Origin: Lachnospiraceae bacterium
GTDB lineage: Bacteria; Bacillota; Clostridia; Lachnospirales; Lachnospiraceae
NCBI GenBank assembly: GCA_017460845.1
Contig: JAFUAE010000067.1
Location: 1-35,474 of the forward strand
Direction: 5' to 3'
DNA: 35,474 nucleotides
Made by a program: the position numbers and the translations under genes. Each line of letters opens with the position of its first letter. The stretch's first letter is position 1. Below the pieces are notes generated by a model. The model was given only the letters and a program-made list of their open reading frames with translations, did no database searches and was not told the origin of the DNA. Below, piece after piece: positions 1-7,649 of this stretch.

Positions 1-143
1 CGCACCGGGGTTTTGGACATATTCAGTTTATTTGCCAGTGCATTCAGGCTGAAAATCTCATCTCTGTTGAACTCGCCTTCATTGATCGCGGCTTTGATTT
101 GCTGATAAGCCTGGTCCTGCAGCAGCAGGGTCGATTCATTCAC
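1..143 (-). CDS. GntR-family transcriptional regulator, N-terminal part (cut by window edge)
   Basis: Only the first 47 codons are in the window. They read as the winged-helix N-terminus of a GntR regulator: 'QAYQQIKAAINEGEF' followed by 'SLNALANKLNMSKTPVR', which matches the family pattern of a helix, a short loop and the 'LAxxLxVSRTPVR' recognition helix. I chose a GTG start at 143 because a strong GAGGAGGT site lies 7 nt upstream. A TATAAT-like -10 on the minus strand lies at 185-190, but no convincing -35 was found. The gene diverges from the glcD/etfBA operon, so it probably controls that operon through the palindrome at 357-380. FCD-type GntR proteins often sense lactate, glycolate or other hydroxy acids; the effector domain is outside the window, so this is inference. 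Confidence 0.8.
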   Translation of the reverse strand, partial: MNESTLLLQDQAYQQIKAAINEGEFNRDEIFSLNALANKLNMSKTPV

Positions 144-316
144 GCTATGACCTCCTCGCATTCACTACTCACTGTTTCGAGGAAATTATATGGGATTTTG
201 CGGATTTTTACCATATGTAATTCTCATGGCCGGGATCCCGGTTTGATATCTTTCAGAATCCTTAACCATTTCCTTGTTTTTCTTCTGTATTTCTAATGTT
301 TTCTGTGGCTAACCTC

Positions 317-346
317 TTGCAATTCACTTTATACTCAATATATACT
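317..346 (+). promoter_or_regulatory. Sigma-70-type promoter for glcD-etfBA
   Basis: TTGCAA (317-322), 18-bp spacer, TATACT (341-346). Transcription would start near 353, giving a leader of about 210 nt before the glcD-like start codon at 565. Confidence 0.55.
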
Positions 347-356
347 ATGCAAGGCC

Positions 357-380
357 AACCGATATATCGGTATATCGGTT
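357..380. promoter_or_regulatory. Palindromic operator next to the glcD promoter
   Basis: Perfect 10-bp inverted repeat AACCGATATA / TATATCGGTT around a TCGG centre. It sits at about +5 to +28 relative to the predicted start point, the classic place for a repressor. The divergent GntR gene is the obvious candidate binder (inference). Confidence 0.6.
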
Positions 381-439
381 GTGTCTGTGTGTAAAAACAC
401 TTCAGGCTGCATGCCGCACGCTGCAAATGCTTCATGCTT

Positions 440-519
440 CATACAGTGTTTGGCCAGAGCACCGACCCGCTGTGTATTTCATACAGCGTTTCACCAAGGT
501 ACCAACTCGCTGCGCGTTC
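440..519. repeat. 40-bp imperfect tandem repeat, two copies, in the glcD leader
   Basis: Copies at 440-479 and 480-519. Both begin CATACAG(T/C)GTTT and share the (A/T)CTCGCTG(T/C)G-type end with several substitutions between. Located in the untranslated leader, just upstream of the GGAGG of the glcD-like gene. Confidence 0.6.
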
Positions 520-564
520 CCTGCGGCGATCCACCCAAGTTTCCCTTTCCGGAGGCATATATTT

Positions 565-1983
565 ATGGACAAGTACAATACCCTGACTCAGGAGATCATC
601 GACGAGATCAAGGCGGTCTCGAACCACGTCTTCCTCGGCGATGCGATCAGTCCTGACTACGAGAGAGATGAGATGCCGATCTACGGCACTCACAAGCCGG
701 ATCTTGTCGTACAGGCACGTTCCACCAAGGAAGTGTCCGATGTCATGAAGATCTGCTATGAGCATACCATTCCGGTCACGGCCAGAGGCGCCGGCACCGG
801 CCTTGCGGGCGGCTGCGTCCCGATGCAGGGCGGCGTGGTCATGGACATTTCCCAGATGAATCACATTCTCAATTATGACCTGGAGAACTTTGTGGTCAAT
901 GTCGAAGCCGGCGTTCTGCTGAAGGAGCTTCAGGAGGACTGCATTACCAAGGGTCTCATGTATCCGCCGGATCCGGGCGAAAAGTATGCCTGCCTCGGCG
1001 GCAATGTCGCTACAAATGCCGGCGGCATGCGCGCTGTGAAATACGGCACCACACGTGATTATGTCCGCGCGATGACGGTCGTTCTTGCAAACGGCGAGAT
1101 CACGCATTTCGGCGCGACGGTCTCCAAGACCTCCTCCGGTTATTCCCTGCTGAATCTGATGATCGGCTCCGAGGGCACGCTCGGCATTATTACCGAGCTT
1201 ACGCTCAAGATCATTCCTGCTCCGAAGGCAACTGCTTCCCTGATCGTGCCGTTTACCGACCTTCAGACCGCGCTTTCCGCCGTTCCGAAGTTTAAGATGG
1301 CGCATATGAACCCGCAGGCGATCGAGTTTATGGAGTCCGACATTGTCAAGATGACGGAGAATTTCATTAATAAGACTGTTTTCCCGAAGGAGTACCGCGG
1401 ACAGGATATCCGCTCCTATCTCCTGATCACGCTGGACGGCGGCTCCCAGGAGGATCTCGACCAGCAGATCGACCAGGCTTCCAGGCTCTGCTTCGAGAAC
1501 CACGCGATGGAGGTATTTATCGCGGAGACTCCGACGCAGATCTCCAACGCATGGGCTGCGCGCTCTGCATTTTACGAGGCGATCACCGACGAGATCAAGC
1601 TGCTCGACGAGTGCGACGTTGTCATTCCGATCAACCATATCGTGGATTTCCTGACCTTCGTTAATAAAATCGGTAAGGATCTGGGTCTTGACATTACCTG
1701 CTACGGACACGCGGGCGACGGCAACATTCACATCTACCAGTGCTCCAACGAGATGAGCGAAGAGGAGTTCATGGCCAAGAACGAGCAGTTCTTTGATGTG
1801 ATCTACGCCAAGGCCGTGGAATACGGCGGAGAGGTCTCCGGCGAGCACGGCATCGGTTCCAGCAAGATGAAGTATCTCGAGAACTCGATCGGCAAAACCA
1901 ATATCGACCTGATGGAGGGCATCAAGCGCGTCTTCGACCCGAAGATGATCCTGAACCCCGGCAAGGTCTGCCACAGGCTTTGA
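565..1983 (+). CDS. glcD: FAD-dependent 2-hydroxyacid dehydrogenase, GlcD/D-lactate dehydrogenase type, Etf-linked
   Basis: A 472-residue flavoprotein that oxidises a 2-hydroxyacid (lactate, glycolate or similar) to the 2-oxoacid. The FAD-binding PCMH domain shows ARGAGTGLAGGCVP at residues 73-86, GGNVATNAGG at 145-154 and GSEGTLGIIT at 201-210. The C-terminal FAD-oxidase domain carries CYGHAGDGNIHI and SGEHGIG, which hold family active-site histidines. Length matches GlcD (about 460-480). The ATG at 565 is preferred over upstream starts because GGAGG lies at 551-555; upstream sequence is leader repeats. etfB follows 19 nt downstream. This grouping matches the Etf-linked lactate dehydrogenases such as Acetobacterium LctBCD, so electrons probably go to EtfAB. 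The exact substrate cannot be read from sequence. Confidence 0.88.
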   Translation: MDKYNTLTQEIIDEIKAVSNHVFLGDAISPDYERDEMPIYGTHKPDLVVQARSTKEVSDVMKICYEHTIPVTARGAGTGLAGGCVPMQGGVVMDISQMNHILNYDLENFVVNVEAGVLLKELQEDCITKGLMYPPDPGEKYACLGGNVATNAGGMRAVKYGTTRDYVRAMTVVLANGEITHFGATVSKTSSGYSLLNLMIGSEGTLGIITELTLKIIPAPKATASLIVPFTDLQTALSAVPKFKMAHMNPQAIEFMESDIVKMTENFINKTVFPKEYRGQDIRSYLLITLDGGSQEDLDQQIDQASRLCFENHAMEVFIAETPTQISNAWAARSAFYEAITDEIKLLDECDVVIPINHIVDFLTFVNKIGKDLGLDITCYGHAGDGNIHIYQCSNEMSEEEFMAKNEQFFDVIYAKAVEYGGEVSGEHGIGSSKMKYLENSIGKTNIDLMEGIKRVFDPKMILNPGKVCHRL

Positions 1984-2002
1984 TGCGGAGGGAGAATGAG
2001 TT

Positions 2003-2806
2003 ATGAATATATGTGTATGCATTAAACAGGTTCCTGATACGAACCGGATCAAGATCGATCCCGTTACCAATACCCTGGTGCGTAAGGGCGTGCCCAGCAT
2101 TATCAATCCCTTCGATACCTATGCGGTCGAGATGGCTGCCAATCTGAAGGAACGCTTCGGCGGCACGGTCATCGTGATGTCCATGGGTCCGGAGCAGGCG
2201 CTGGGCGCTTTGAGAGTCTGCCTGTCTGTCGGCGCGGATGAGGCGTACCTGATCTCCGACCGCGCGTTCGGCGGCTCCGATACACTGGCGACCGGCTATA
2301 TCATTGCCGGCGCGATCCGCCATATCGAGAAGCTCGAGGGCATTAAATTTGATGTGATTATGTGCGGCAAGCAGGCCGTCGATGGCGATACTGCCCAGGT
2401 CGGCCCGCAGGTCGCTGAGCAGCTCGGTCTTCCCCAGGTCACTTATGCTGCCGATATTGAGGGCAGCGCGAGCAATGTGATCGTCCGCCGCGAGGTGGAC
2501 GGCGGCTTCGACCTCACAAAGGTGCAGCTTCCGACCGTGATCACTGTGGTCAGTTCGAAGCAGATGCCGCGCTATGCGACCTATGCGACCCGCAGCGATG
2601 CAAAGAAAAAGACGATCCATGTGCTTAATTCCGCTGCAATGCCGGAGATCGATACCGCCCAGTGCGGGCTTAACGGCTCCCCGACCCGCGTGGTCAGGAC
2701 TTATACGCCGGTCGTGGTCAAGAACGGCGTGACTGTGGAAGGCGAATCCGCGGAAGAGATCGCCGACAACCTTATCGGCATGCTGGATGCCAAGATGCTG
2801 CTGTAA
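2003..2806 (+). CDS. etfB: Electron transfer flavoprotein beta subunit
   Basis: 267 residues, the usual size. It starts MNICVCIKQVPDT, has the INPFDTYAVEMA segment, and carries the EtfB signature CGKQAVDGDTAQVGPQVAE in the middle. EtfB binds AMP in ordinary Etf or a second FAD in bifurcating Etf; which applies here would need structural comparison. It acts in the cytoplasm with EtfA, accepting electrons from the upstream GlcD-like dehydrogenase. A GGAGGG site lies upstream of the ATG, 19 nt after glcD and 18 nt before etfA, so the three genes form one operon. Confidence 0.93.
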   Translation: MNICVCIKQVPDTNRIKIDPVTNTLVRKGVPSIINPFDTYAVEMAANLKERFGGTVIVMSMGPEQALGALRVCLSVGADEAYLISDRAFGGSDTLATGYIIAGAIRHIEKLEGIKFDVIMCGKQAVDGDTAQVGPQVAEQLGLPQVTYAADIEGSASNVIVRREVDGGFDLTKVQLPTVITVVSSKQMPRYATYATRSDAKKKTIHVLNSAAMPEIDTAQCGLNGSPTRVVRTYTPVVVKNGVTVEGESAEEIADNLIGMLDAKMLL

Positions 2807-2824
2807 GAAGGAGGGCATAAGAAG

Positions 2825-3823
2825 ATGACTAGAAATGAAATCTGGGTATATGTCGAGACTGAAAACGGCAGTGCTAAGAGCGTAGGCTATGAGCTGCTCA
2901 ATGCGGCCAAGCCGATCGCTTATGCAAAACACGCTCCGCTGGTTGCGGTCGTGGTTGGAAAGAATGTCAGAAAGGCTGCCGAGGACGCCATCGGCTACGG
3001 TGCGGATTCCGCAATTATCCTGGACGGGGATGAGTATGCTGTCTACAGCACGGATGCTTATACGGATGCGCTCACGGAGCTGATCCGCAAGTATGAGCCG
3101 GAGACGCTGATGCTCGGCGCAACGGTCAACGGCCGCGATATGGCGCCGCGTATTGCCTGCAGACTTGAGACGGGCCTGACCGCTGACTGTACGGATATCG
3201 GCATTGACGAGGGGACCGGATGCGTCCGCTGGACCAGGCCGACCTTCGGCGGAAACCTGATGGCCGATATCATTTGCCCCGATAAGCGTCCGCAGATGGG
3301 CACGGTTCGTCCGGGCGTCTTCCGCAAGGCTGCGTTTGATGCTGGCCGTACCGGCAAAATCATCGAAGAGGATATCCACGTTTCGATGCAGAAGATCCGC
3401 ACCTCTGTGGTGAAGCATATCGAGGAGATCGCTGAAAATGTTGATCTCGAGGGTGCTGAGATTATTGTGGCCGGCGGCCGCGGCATGGGAAATGCTGAGA
3501 ATTTCAGGATCCTGGAGGCGCTGGCGGATGCTGTCGGCGGTACTGTAGCCTGCAGCCGTCCCTGCGCTGATGCGGGCTGGCTGCCGCGTTCGAGACAGAT
3601 CGGGCAGTCGGGCAAGACGGTTTCCCCGAAGATTTATTTTGCAGTCGGCATTTCCGGCGCCGTACAGCACACTGCGGGCATGCAGGGCTCCGGAACGATT
3701 ATCGCGATCAATAATGATCCGGAGGCTCCGATTTTTGATATTGCGGATTACCGCATTGTCGGGGATCTCAATACGATCGTGCCGGTGCTGACGAAGAAGT
3801 TCCTGGAATTTAAGAAGGATTGA
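2825..3823 (+). CDS. etfA: Electron transfer flavoprotein alpha subunit
   Basis: 332 residues. The N-terminal domain begins NEIWVYVE; the C-terminal FAD domain shows VAGGRGMG, GWLPRSRQIGQSG, the PKIYFAVGISGAVQHTAGM motif and IIAINNDPEAPIFDIADY, all typical of EtfA. It carries the FAD that exchanges electrons with the partner. There is no N-terminal ferredoxin-like cysteine cluster, unlike the alpha subunit (LctC) described for the Acetobacterium bifurcating lactate dehydrogenase. An AAGGAGG site precedes the ATG. The last codons (EFKKD, stop) lie in the first unit of a tandem repeat that continues past the stop codon (3809-3893), so the gene end was recently reshaped or duplicated. Confidence 0.93.
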   Translation: MTRNEIWVYVETENGSAKSVGYELLNAAKPIAYAKHAPLVAVVVGKNVRKAAEDAIGYGADSAIILDGDEYAVYSTDAYTDALTELIRKYEPETLMLGATVNGRDMAPRIACRLETGLTADCTDIGIDEGTGCVRWTRPTFGGNLMADIICPDKRPQMGTVRPGVFRKAAFDAGRTGKIIEEDIHVSMQKIRTSVVKHIEEIAENVDLEGAEIIVAGGRGMGNAENFRILEALADAVGGTVACSRPCADAGWLPRSRQIGQSGKTVSPKIYFAVGISGAVQHTAGMQGSGTIIAINNDPEAPIFDIADYRIVGDLNTIVPVLTKKFLEFKKD

Positions 3824-3893
3824 TGTGCCGGAGGTTCCGGGAGTTTAAGAAGGATTGAGGCGCCAGAGGTTCCTGGCCTTTAAGAAGGATTGA
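3809..3893. repeat. 35-bp tandem repeat spanning the etfA stop codon
   Basis: TTTAAGAAGGATTGA occurs identically at 3809-3823, 3844-3858 and 3879-3893, exactly 35 bp apart. The intervening 20 bp (GCCGGAGGTTCCGGGAG / GCCAGAGGTTCCTGGCC type) are similar and resemble the coding AAGTTCCTGGAA before copy 1. Copy 1 encodes the FKKD-stop end of EtfA; copies 2 and 3 are non-coding duplicates. 35 is not a multiple of 3, so the duplicate stops are in another frame. Confidence 0.9.
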
Positions 3894-3911
3894 TGCAAGT
3901 CAATTGTTGTG

Positions 3912-3958
3912 AAAAAGCATCGGGACAGGCAGTACATGCCGATCCCGATGCTTTTTTT
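3912..3958. terminator. Bidirectional intrinsic terminator between etfA and the AEC gene
   Basis: AAAAAGCATCGGGA (3912-3925) pairs with TCCCGATGCTTTTT (3943-3956), with a T-run after it on the plus strand and the matching A-run at its left for the minus strand. It serves the convergent etfA and AEC genes. Confidence 0.9.
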
Positions 3959-3972
3959 ATTTTATAATCAGA

Positions 3973-4899
3973 TCACATCCCGAATATCATCCGTACCGCC
4001 ATATACCACAGCGGGATCGTCACAATGCTGGCGACTGTGCTGGTCGCCACGACCAGGCTGCCGTAGCCCACATCGCAGTGGTATCTCGGCGCCAGGACCG
4101 CTGTCATGCTGGCGCTCGGCATGCCGGCCATAATGACCACAACGCCCGTCATCAGATAATCGACCCGAAGAAGCAGGCAGATGCCGAGGGCTGCTGCCGG
4201 AGCGGCAACCAGGCGGATCAGGTTGTACCACCAGACATCCTTTCGGAAAATGCTTTTCACATCCATGCCGTACAGTACGCTTCCGATCAGCAGCATACTC
4301 ATAGCCATCAGGCAGCTGCTGAAATATCCCATCGTACGTGAAATGATATCCGGCAGCTCGGCCTCCGTCAGCATCAGTATGATGCCAATCAAAGCCGCGA
4401 TCATACAGGGGTGCTTCAGCGTACGCATGACCGTTTCCTTATGATTCGACCCTTTGCCGGTCAGAATACTCAGTCCGTAGCTCCAGATAAAGCTGCGGGT
4501 GAAGATCATGTAAAGACTCTGCAGCATGGCGCCTTCTTCGCCGAGCAGGCTTAAAATTACCGGAAATCCGATAAACATACAGTTGGAATTGACCATTGCG
4601 TAATTCGCCAGCTTCTTTACCTCCGGCTCCATGTGCCGGAAGCAGATCTTCCCCAGCGCTACCTGCGCAGCCATGGACAGTATACTGAGCCCGATGATCG
4701 GAAGCGATCCAAGGAGCTTGTCCAGGCTTCCCTGGCCGACGAAGCTGAGCACGATACTGCAGGGAATAATGGCTTCGATCACCACATCCGTCAGGCATTC
4801 CCGCCCGGCGTCCGTGATCTTCCCGCGATAACGCAGCAGCGCGCCGACCAGGATCAGCAGCAGCATGATAAATTCAAGTTCAAGTATCTCTTTTAACAA
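3973..4899 (-). CDS. AEC-family (auxin efflux carrier) membrane transporter
   Basis: About 308 residues, very hydrophobic, with the AEC pattern: an N-terminal LLLILVGALLRYRGKITDAG segment, repeated hydrophobic helices (8-10) and a C-terminal half containing 'VVIMAGMPSASMTAVLAPRY', the conserved amphipathic region of the family. AEC proteins export or exchange small organic acids such as malate or malonate. I chose a TTG start at 4899 because GGAG, embedded in the end of the upstream aldolase gene, lies 7 nt away; the alternative ATG at 4866 has no good ribosome site. It begins 4 nt after the aldolase stop, so it is translationally linked as the last gene of the ten-gene operon. Its role may be exchange or export of an acid product (inference). 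Confidence 0.82.
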   Translation of the reverse strand: MLKEILELEFIMLLLILVGALLRYRGKITDAGRECLTDVVIEAIIPCSIVLSFVGQGSLDKLLGSLPIIGLSILSMAAQVALGKICFRHMEPEVKKLANYAMVNSNCMFIGFPVILSLLGEEGAMLQSLYMIFTRSFIWSYGLSILTGKGSNHKETVMRTLKHPCMIAALIGIILMLTEAELPDIISRTMGYFSSCLMAMSMLLIGSVLYGMDVKSIFRKDVWWYNLIRLVAAPAAALGICLLLRVDYLMTGVVVIMAGMPSASMTAVLAPRYHCDVGYGSLVVATSTVASIVTIPLWYMAVRMIFGM

Positions 4900-4903
4900 A
4901 CCT

Positions 4904-5806
4904 TTACTCCATGCCAAGCTTCTTGCCGTCTTCAAGCACCTTCTTGAGCGCCTCGATGCCCTCCGGTGAAATGCCGTTGAACGGTGCTCTGGTGCTGCCG
5001 ACCGGATATCCGAGCAGGTTGGTCGCACACTTGATCATGGTGTTCGGATTGCCGTATTTGAAGGTGTTGCGCAGCGGGATCAGGCTCTTCTGGCACTTGA
5101 GCGCCGCTTCCAGATTGCCTTCCTTATAATATCTGTAAATGTTGCAGATAGTCTTCGGGTAAATGTTGCTGCAGCCTGCGATCGAGCCTGCGCCGCCGTT
5201 GACCAGAGTGTCCAGGATCAGCGCGTCATTGCCTGCAAGTACGCTGAAGTCCTCGCGGAATGCGGTCTTGACGATATAGTTCTGCGTGTTCAGGAAATCG
5301 CCTGAGGAATCCTTAACGCCGACGATATGCTCGCAGTCATGCGCAAGTCTCTCGATCGTCTCCGGAGCGACCTTGTTGCCGGTACGCGGCGGAATGTTGT
5401 AGATCACGATCGGCAGATCCACTTCCTTGTTGATTGCTGCGAAATGATTGTAGATCTCATTCTGGTTTGCTGCCGCAAAATACGGGCAGAGCAGGCTCAG
5501 TGCATCAGCGCCGAGTTCCTTTGCGATCAGGCTCTGGCGGATCGTCTCCTTCGTGCCCGGATATCCGGTACCCGCATATACCGGCACACGGCCTGCGGTC
5601 TTTTCCACGACGGCCTTCAGAACAGCCTTTCTCTCATCCTCGCTCAGCACATAGCTCTCGCCGTTGGTGCCGAATACGAACAGGCCCGACACGCCGGCCT
5701 TGATCAGTCTTTCTACCTGGTTTCCGAGCTCGTCAAAATTGATGCTCTCATCCTCATACATCGGAGTCAAAATGGGTGTAATAATTCCCTGTACCATCTT
5801 GTGCAT
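4904..5806 (-). CDS. DapA/NAL-family class I aldolase or dehydratase (paralogue 1)
   Basis: 300 residues, the standard length for the dihydrodipicolinate synthase/N-acetylneuraminate lyase family, which uses a pyruvate Schiff base. Visible motifs: GTNGE at 46-50 (GTTGE in true DapA, GSTGE in NanA), YNIPPRTGN at 136-144 with the catalytic Tyr136 and the carboxylate-binding Arg, and GVKDSSG with the Schiff-base Lys165. The start at 5806 has GGAGG 7 nt upstream; an ATG 15 nt earlier lacks a site. It is 21 nt from the UxaA-type dehydratase, which favours a role as a 2-keto-3-deoxy sugar acid aldolase or dehydratase rather than lysine synthesis. A related paralogue opens the same operon. The substrate is not determined. 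Confidence 0.88.
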   Translation of the reverse strand: MHKMVQGIITPILTPMYEDESINFDELGNQVERLIKAGVSGLFVFGTNGESYVLSEDERKAVLKAVVEKTAGRVPVYAGTGYPGTKETIRQSLIAKELGADALSLLCPYFAAANQNEIYNHFAAINKEVDLPIVIYNIPPRTGNKVAPETIERLAHDCEHIVGVKDSSGDFLNTQNYIVKTAFREDFSVLAGNDALILDTLVNGGAGSIAGCSNIYPKTICNIYRYYKEGNLEAALKCQKSLIPLRNTFKYGNPNTMIKCATNLLGYPVGSTRAPFNGISPEGIEALKKVLEDGKKLGME

Positions 5807-5827
5807 TTCTAATTCCTCCATTTATTA

Positions 5828-7360
5828 TCAGCTGGTCAGGCCGCGGCCCCAGACCATAAATTCGTCATTTCCCATACCGAAGAGCTCGCTCTTGGTACGC
5901 TTGCCGCCGGCGATCTCGATCAGTTCATCCAGGATCCGGGCGCCGACTTCCTCGAGCGTCTCCTCGCCGTCTACGATCGTACCGGCATTGAGGTCCATAT
6001 CGTCCGCCTGGAATTCAAACAGCTTTGTATTGCTGCTGATTTTGAGTGTCGGCATTTGCAGGGTCCCATAGCAGCTGCCGCGTCCCGTCGTGAATGCCAG
6101 CAGGTTGCAGCCGCTTGCGAACAGCGCCGCCGCGCTCATCGGATCAAAGCTCGGGCTGTTCATGATGTTAAAGCCGGGCTGCTCCAGAGGCTCCGCGTAC
6201 CAGATCACGTCGTTGAGCGGCGTGCTGCCGGCCTTCTTTGCGCTGCCCAGCGCTTTTTCCAGGGTGTTGGTGATGCCCCCGGCATTATTGCCCGGGGTGA
6301 CCTTGCCTGCGATCTGGCAGTCACGGCCTTCGCCTTCCCTGAGCCACCACTGCATCATGTCGATGACCTTCTGGGCGACTTCCGGATTGCATGCGCGGCG
6401 CACCAGCGCGCCCTCGCAGCCAAGCAGCTCCGTCGGCTCTGTCAGCACGCAGGTGCCGCCCTGTCTGCAGAGCTCATCCATCGCCTTGCCGAGCGCCGGA
6501 TTTGCGCCCGCGCTGCTGAAGGTATCGCTGCCGCCGCATTCCATGCCGACCTTGAGCTCGCTGACCGGTACCGGCTGGCGGCGCACCTTTTCGGCCTCCG
6601 GCAGCATTGCCTCGATCAGGGCGATGCCCCTTTCGACGGTTTTGCGGCTTCCTCCCTCTTCCTGGATGACCAGGCGGTGAAGCCTCGGACCGGGTTTGAG
6701 CCCTTTTAATTCAAATAAAGTATCGATGTTGTTGTTTTCACAGCCAAGTGCGATTACCAGACTGCCGAACATGTTGGGGTGGGTAATCGTGCCCGCGGTC
6801 AGCTGACGCAGGTTGTCGATGTCCATGCCCGTACGCTCCAGGCCGCAGCCGCTCGCATGGATCATCGGGACGACCGCGTCCACATGCGGGTAGTGCTCCC
6901 GGAGATATTCCACGCTGAAATGATCCGCGATCTTCCTGGCGACTGTCGCCGCGCAGTTGCTGCAGACCATGACACAGATGCAGTTGCGGGTCGCGACACG
7001 GCCGTCCTCACGGACGATGCCCATGAAGGTCCTGCGTTCCTTTTCCGGCACGATGTCCAGCGGATGATAGTCCGCGCAGTACTCGTAGTTTTTTGCTTCG
7101 GGATCGAAGATGATCTCATCATTGTGCATATGAGATCCCGCCGGACAGGCTTTGGCAGCACGCCCGATCGAGGTCGCACATTTCCAGATATGTTCTCCCT
7201 CGGCAATATCCCGGGAGGCGATCTTGTGTCCGACCGGAATATCCGTCAGGACAGTGATCTTTTCGTCTTCCAGCCAGGTGCCCGCCGGCACCTCCCTGCG
7301 CGCAACGACAATGTTGTCCTTTGCATCCAGTCTGATGACCGGGCTGTTGTTTGAAGCCAT
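5828..7360 (-). CDS. UxaA/GarD-type sugar acid dehydratase (SAF + catalytic domain)
   Basis: 510 residues. An N-terminal SAF domain (about 1-95; 'VVARREVPAGTWLEDE', 'VGHKIASRDIAEGEHIWK') precedes the metal-dependent dehydratase domain with MECGGSDTFSSAGANPALG, TPGNNAGG, FTTGRGSCYGT and a C-terminal DEFMVWGRG. This is the full-length architecture of altronate (UxaA) and galactarate (GarD) dehydratases, which remove water from aldonic or aldaric acids to give 2-keto-3-deoxy acids. The ATG at 7360 follows an AAAGGAA site; an upstream in-frame ATG at 7432 lies in the intergenic palindrome region. It lies between the LarA-like racemase and an aldolase, an order that suits successive pathway steps. 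Altronate, galactarate or a related acid are all possible. Confidence 0.88.
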   Translation of the reverse strand: MASNNSPVIRLDAKDNIVVARREVPAGTWLEDEKITVLTDIPVGHKIASRDIAEGEHIWKCATSIGRAAKACPAGSHMHNDEIIFDPEAKNYEYCADYHPLDIVPEKERRTFMGIVREDGRVATRNCICVMVCSNCAATVARKIADHFSVEYLREHYPHVDAVVPMIHASGCGLERTGMDIDNLRQLTAGTITHPNMFGSLVIALGCENNNIDTLFELKGLKPGPRLHRLVIQEEGGSRKTVERGIALIEAMLPEAEKVRRQPVPVSELKVGMECGGSDTFSSAGANPALGKAMDELCRQGGTCVLTEPTELLGCEGALVRRACNPEVAQKVIDMMQWWLREGEGRDCQIAGKVTPGNNAGGITNTLEKALGSAKKAGSTPLNDVIWYAEPLEQPGFNIMNSPSFDPMSAAALFASGCNLLAFTTGRGSCYGTLQMPTLKISSNTKLFEFQADDMDLNAGTIVDGEETLEEVGARILDELIEIAGGKRTKSELFGMGNDEFMVWGRGLTS

Positions 7361-7399
7361 AGTGTTCCTTTCTTCAAATATCAAAATAGGGATAAGCTC

Positions 7400-7649
7400 C
7401 GTGCCGCTTCGTGCTCCGCACTCCCGCGTCACGGCACCATCAGCCTTGTGCTATCGCACAGGCTCTCGCGGTATTCGTCAAATATCGACATGCAAGCATG
7501 TCTCTATTTTCCTCATTACTACCGCGGACATTCGCAAATCGTCCCGCTCACTTTGTTCGCGTGACTTTTTTGCTCATGTCTGTTGCCCGTCCAAATGTCC
7601 TGAGAAAAACAGGCAAGCCTGTTTTTCTCGTCCATTCGTCCGGAGCTTA
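7400..7649. repeat. Palindrome-rich intergenic element between the racemase and dehydratase genes
   Basis: About 250 bp with no gene but several nested inverted repeats: GTGCCG/CGGCAC (about 7401-7437), AGCCTTGTGC/GCACAGGCT (about 7442-7464), GACATGC-AA-GCATGTC (7487-7502), and a long perfect stem at 7602-7629. Such structure inside an otherwise tightly packed operon suggests an inserted dispersed element or an RNA-processing or attenuation region. No copy occurs elsewhere in this window. Confidence 0.6.
7602..7629 (-). terminator. Perfect hairpin, possible attenuator after the LarA-like gene
   Basis: GAGAAAAACAGGC (7602-7614), 2-nt AA, GCCTGTTTTTCTC (7617-7629): a 13-bp perfect stem with U5 in its 3' arm, 20 nt beyond the LarA-like stop codon. 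It could terminate part of the minus-strand transcripts before the uxaA-type gene. The T-run is inside the stem, so it is not a textbook terminator. Confidence 0.5.

Noticed and set aside
99-296. 65-residue plus-strand open frame
   Set aside because: It overlaps the GntR start on the other strand and has no ribosome site or recognisable sequence.
439-2106. Long minus-strand open frame opposite glcD
   Set aside because: It is antisense to a well-conserved gene and arises from codon bias; it has no ribosome site or recognisable family.
1922-3670. Long minus-strand open frame opposite etfBA
   Set aside because: Antisense shadow of two conserved genes with motifs intact on the plus strand.
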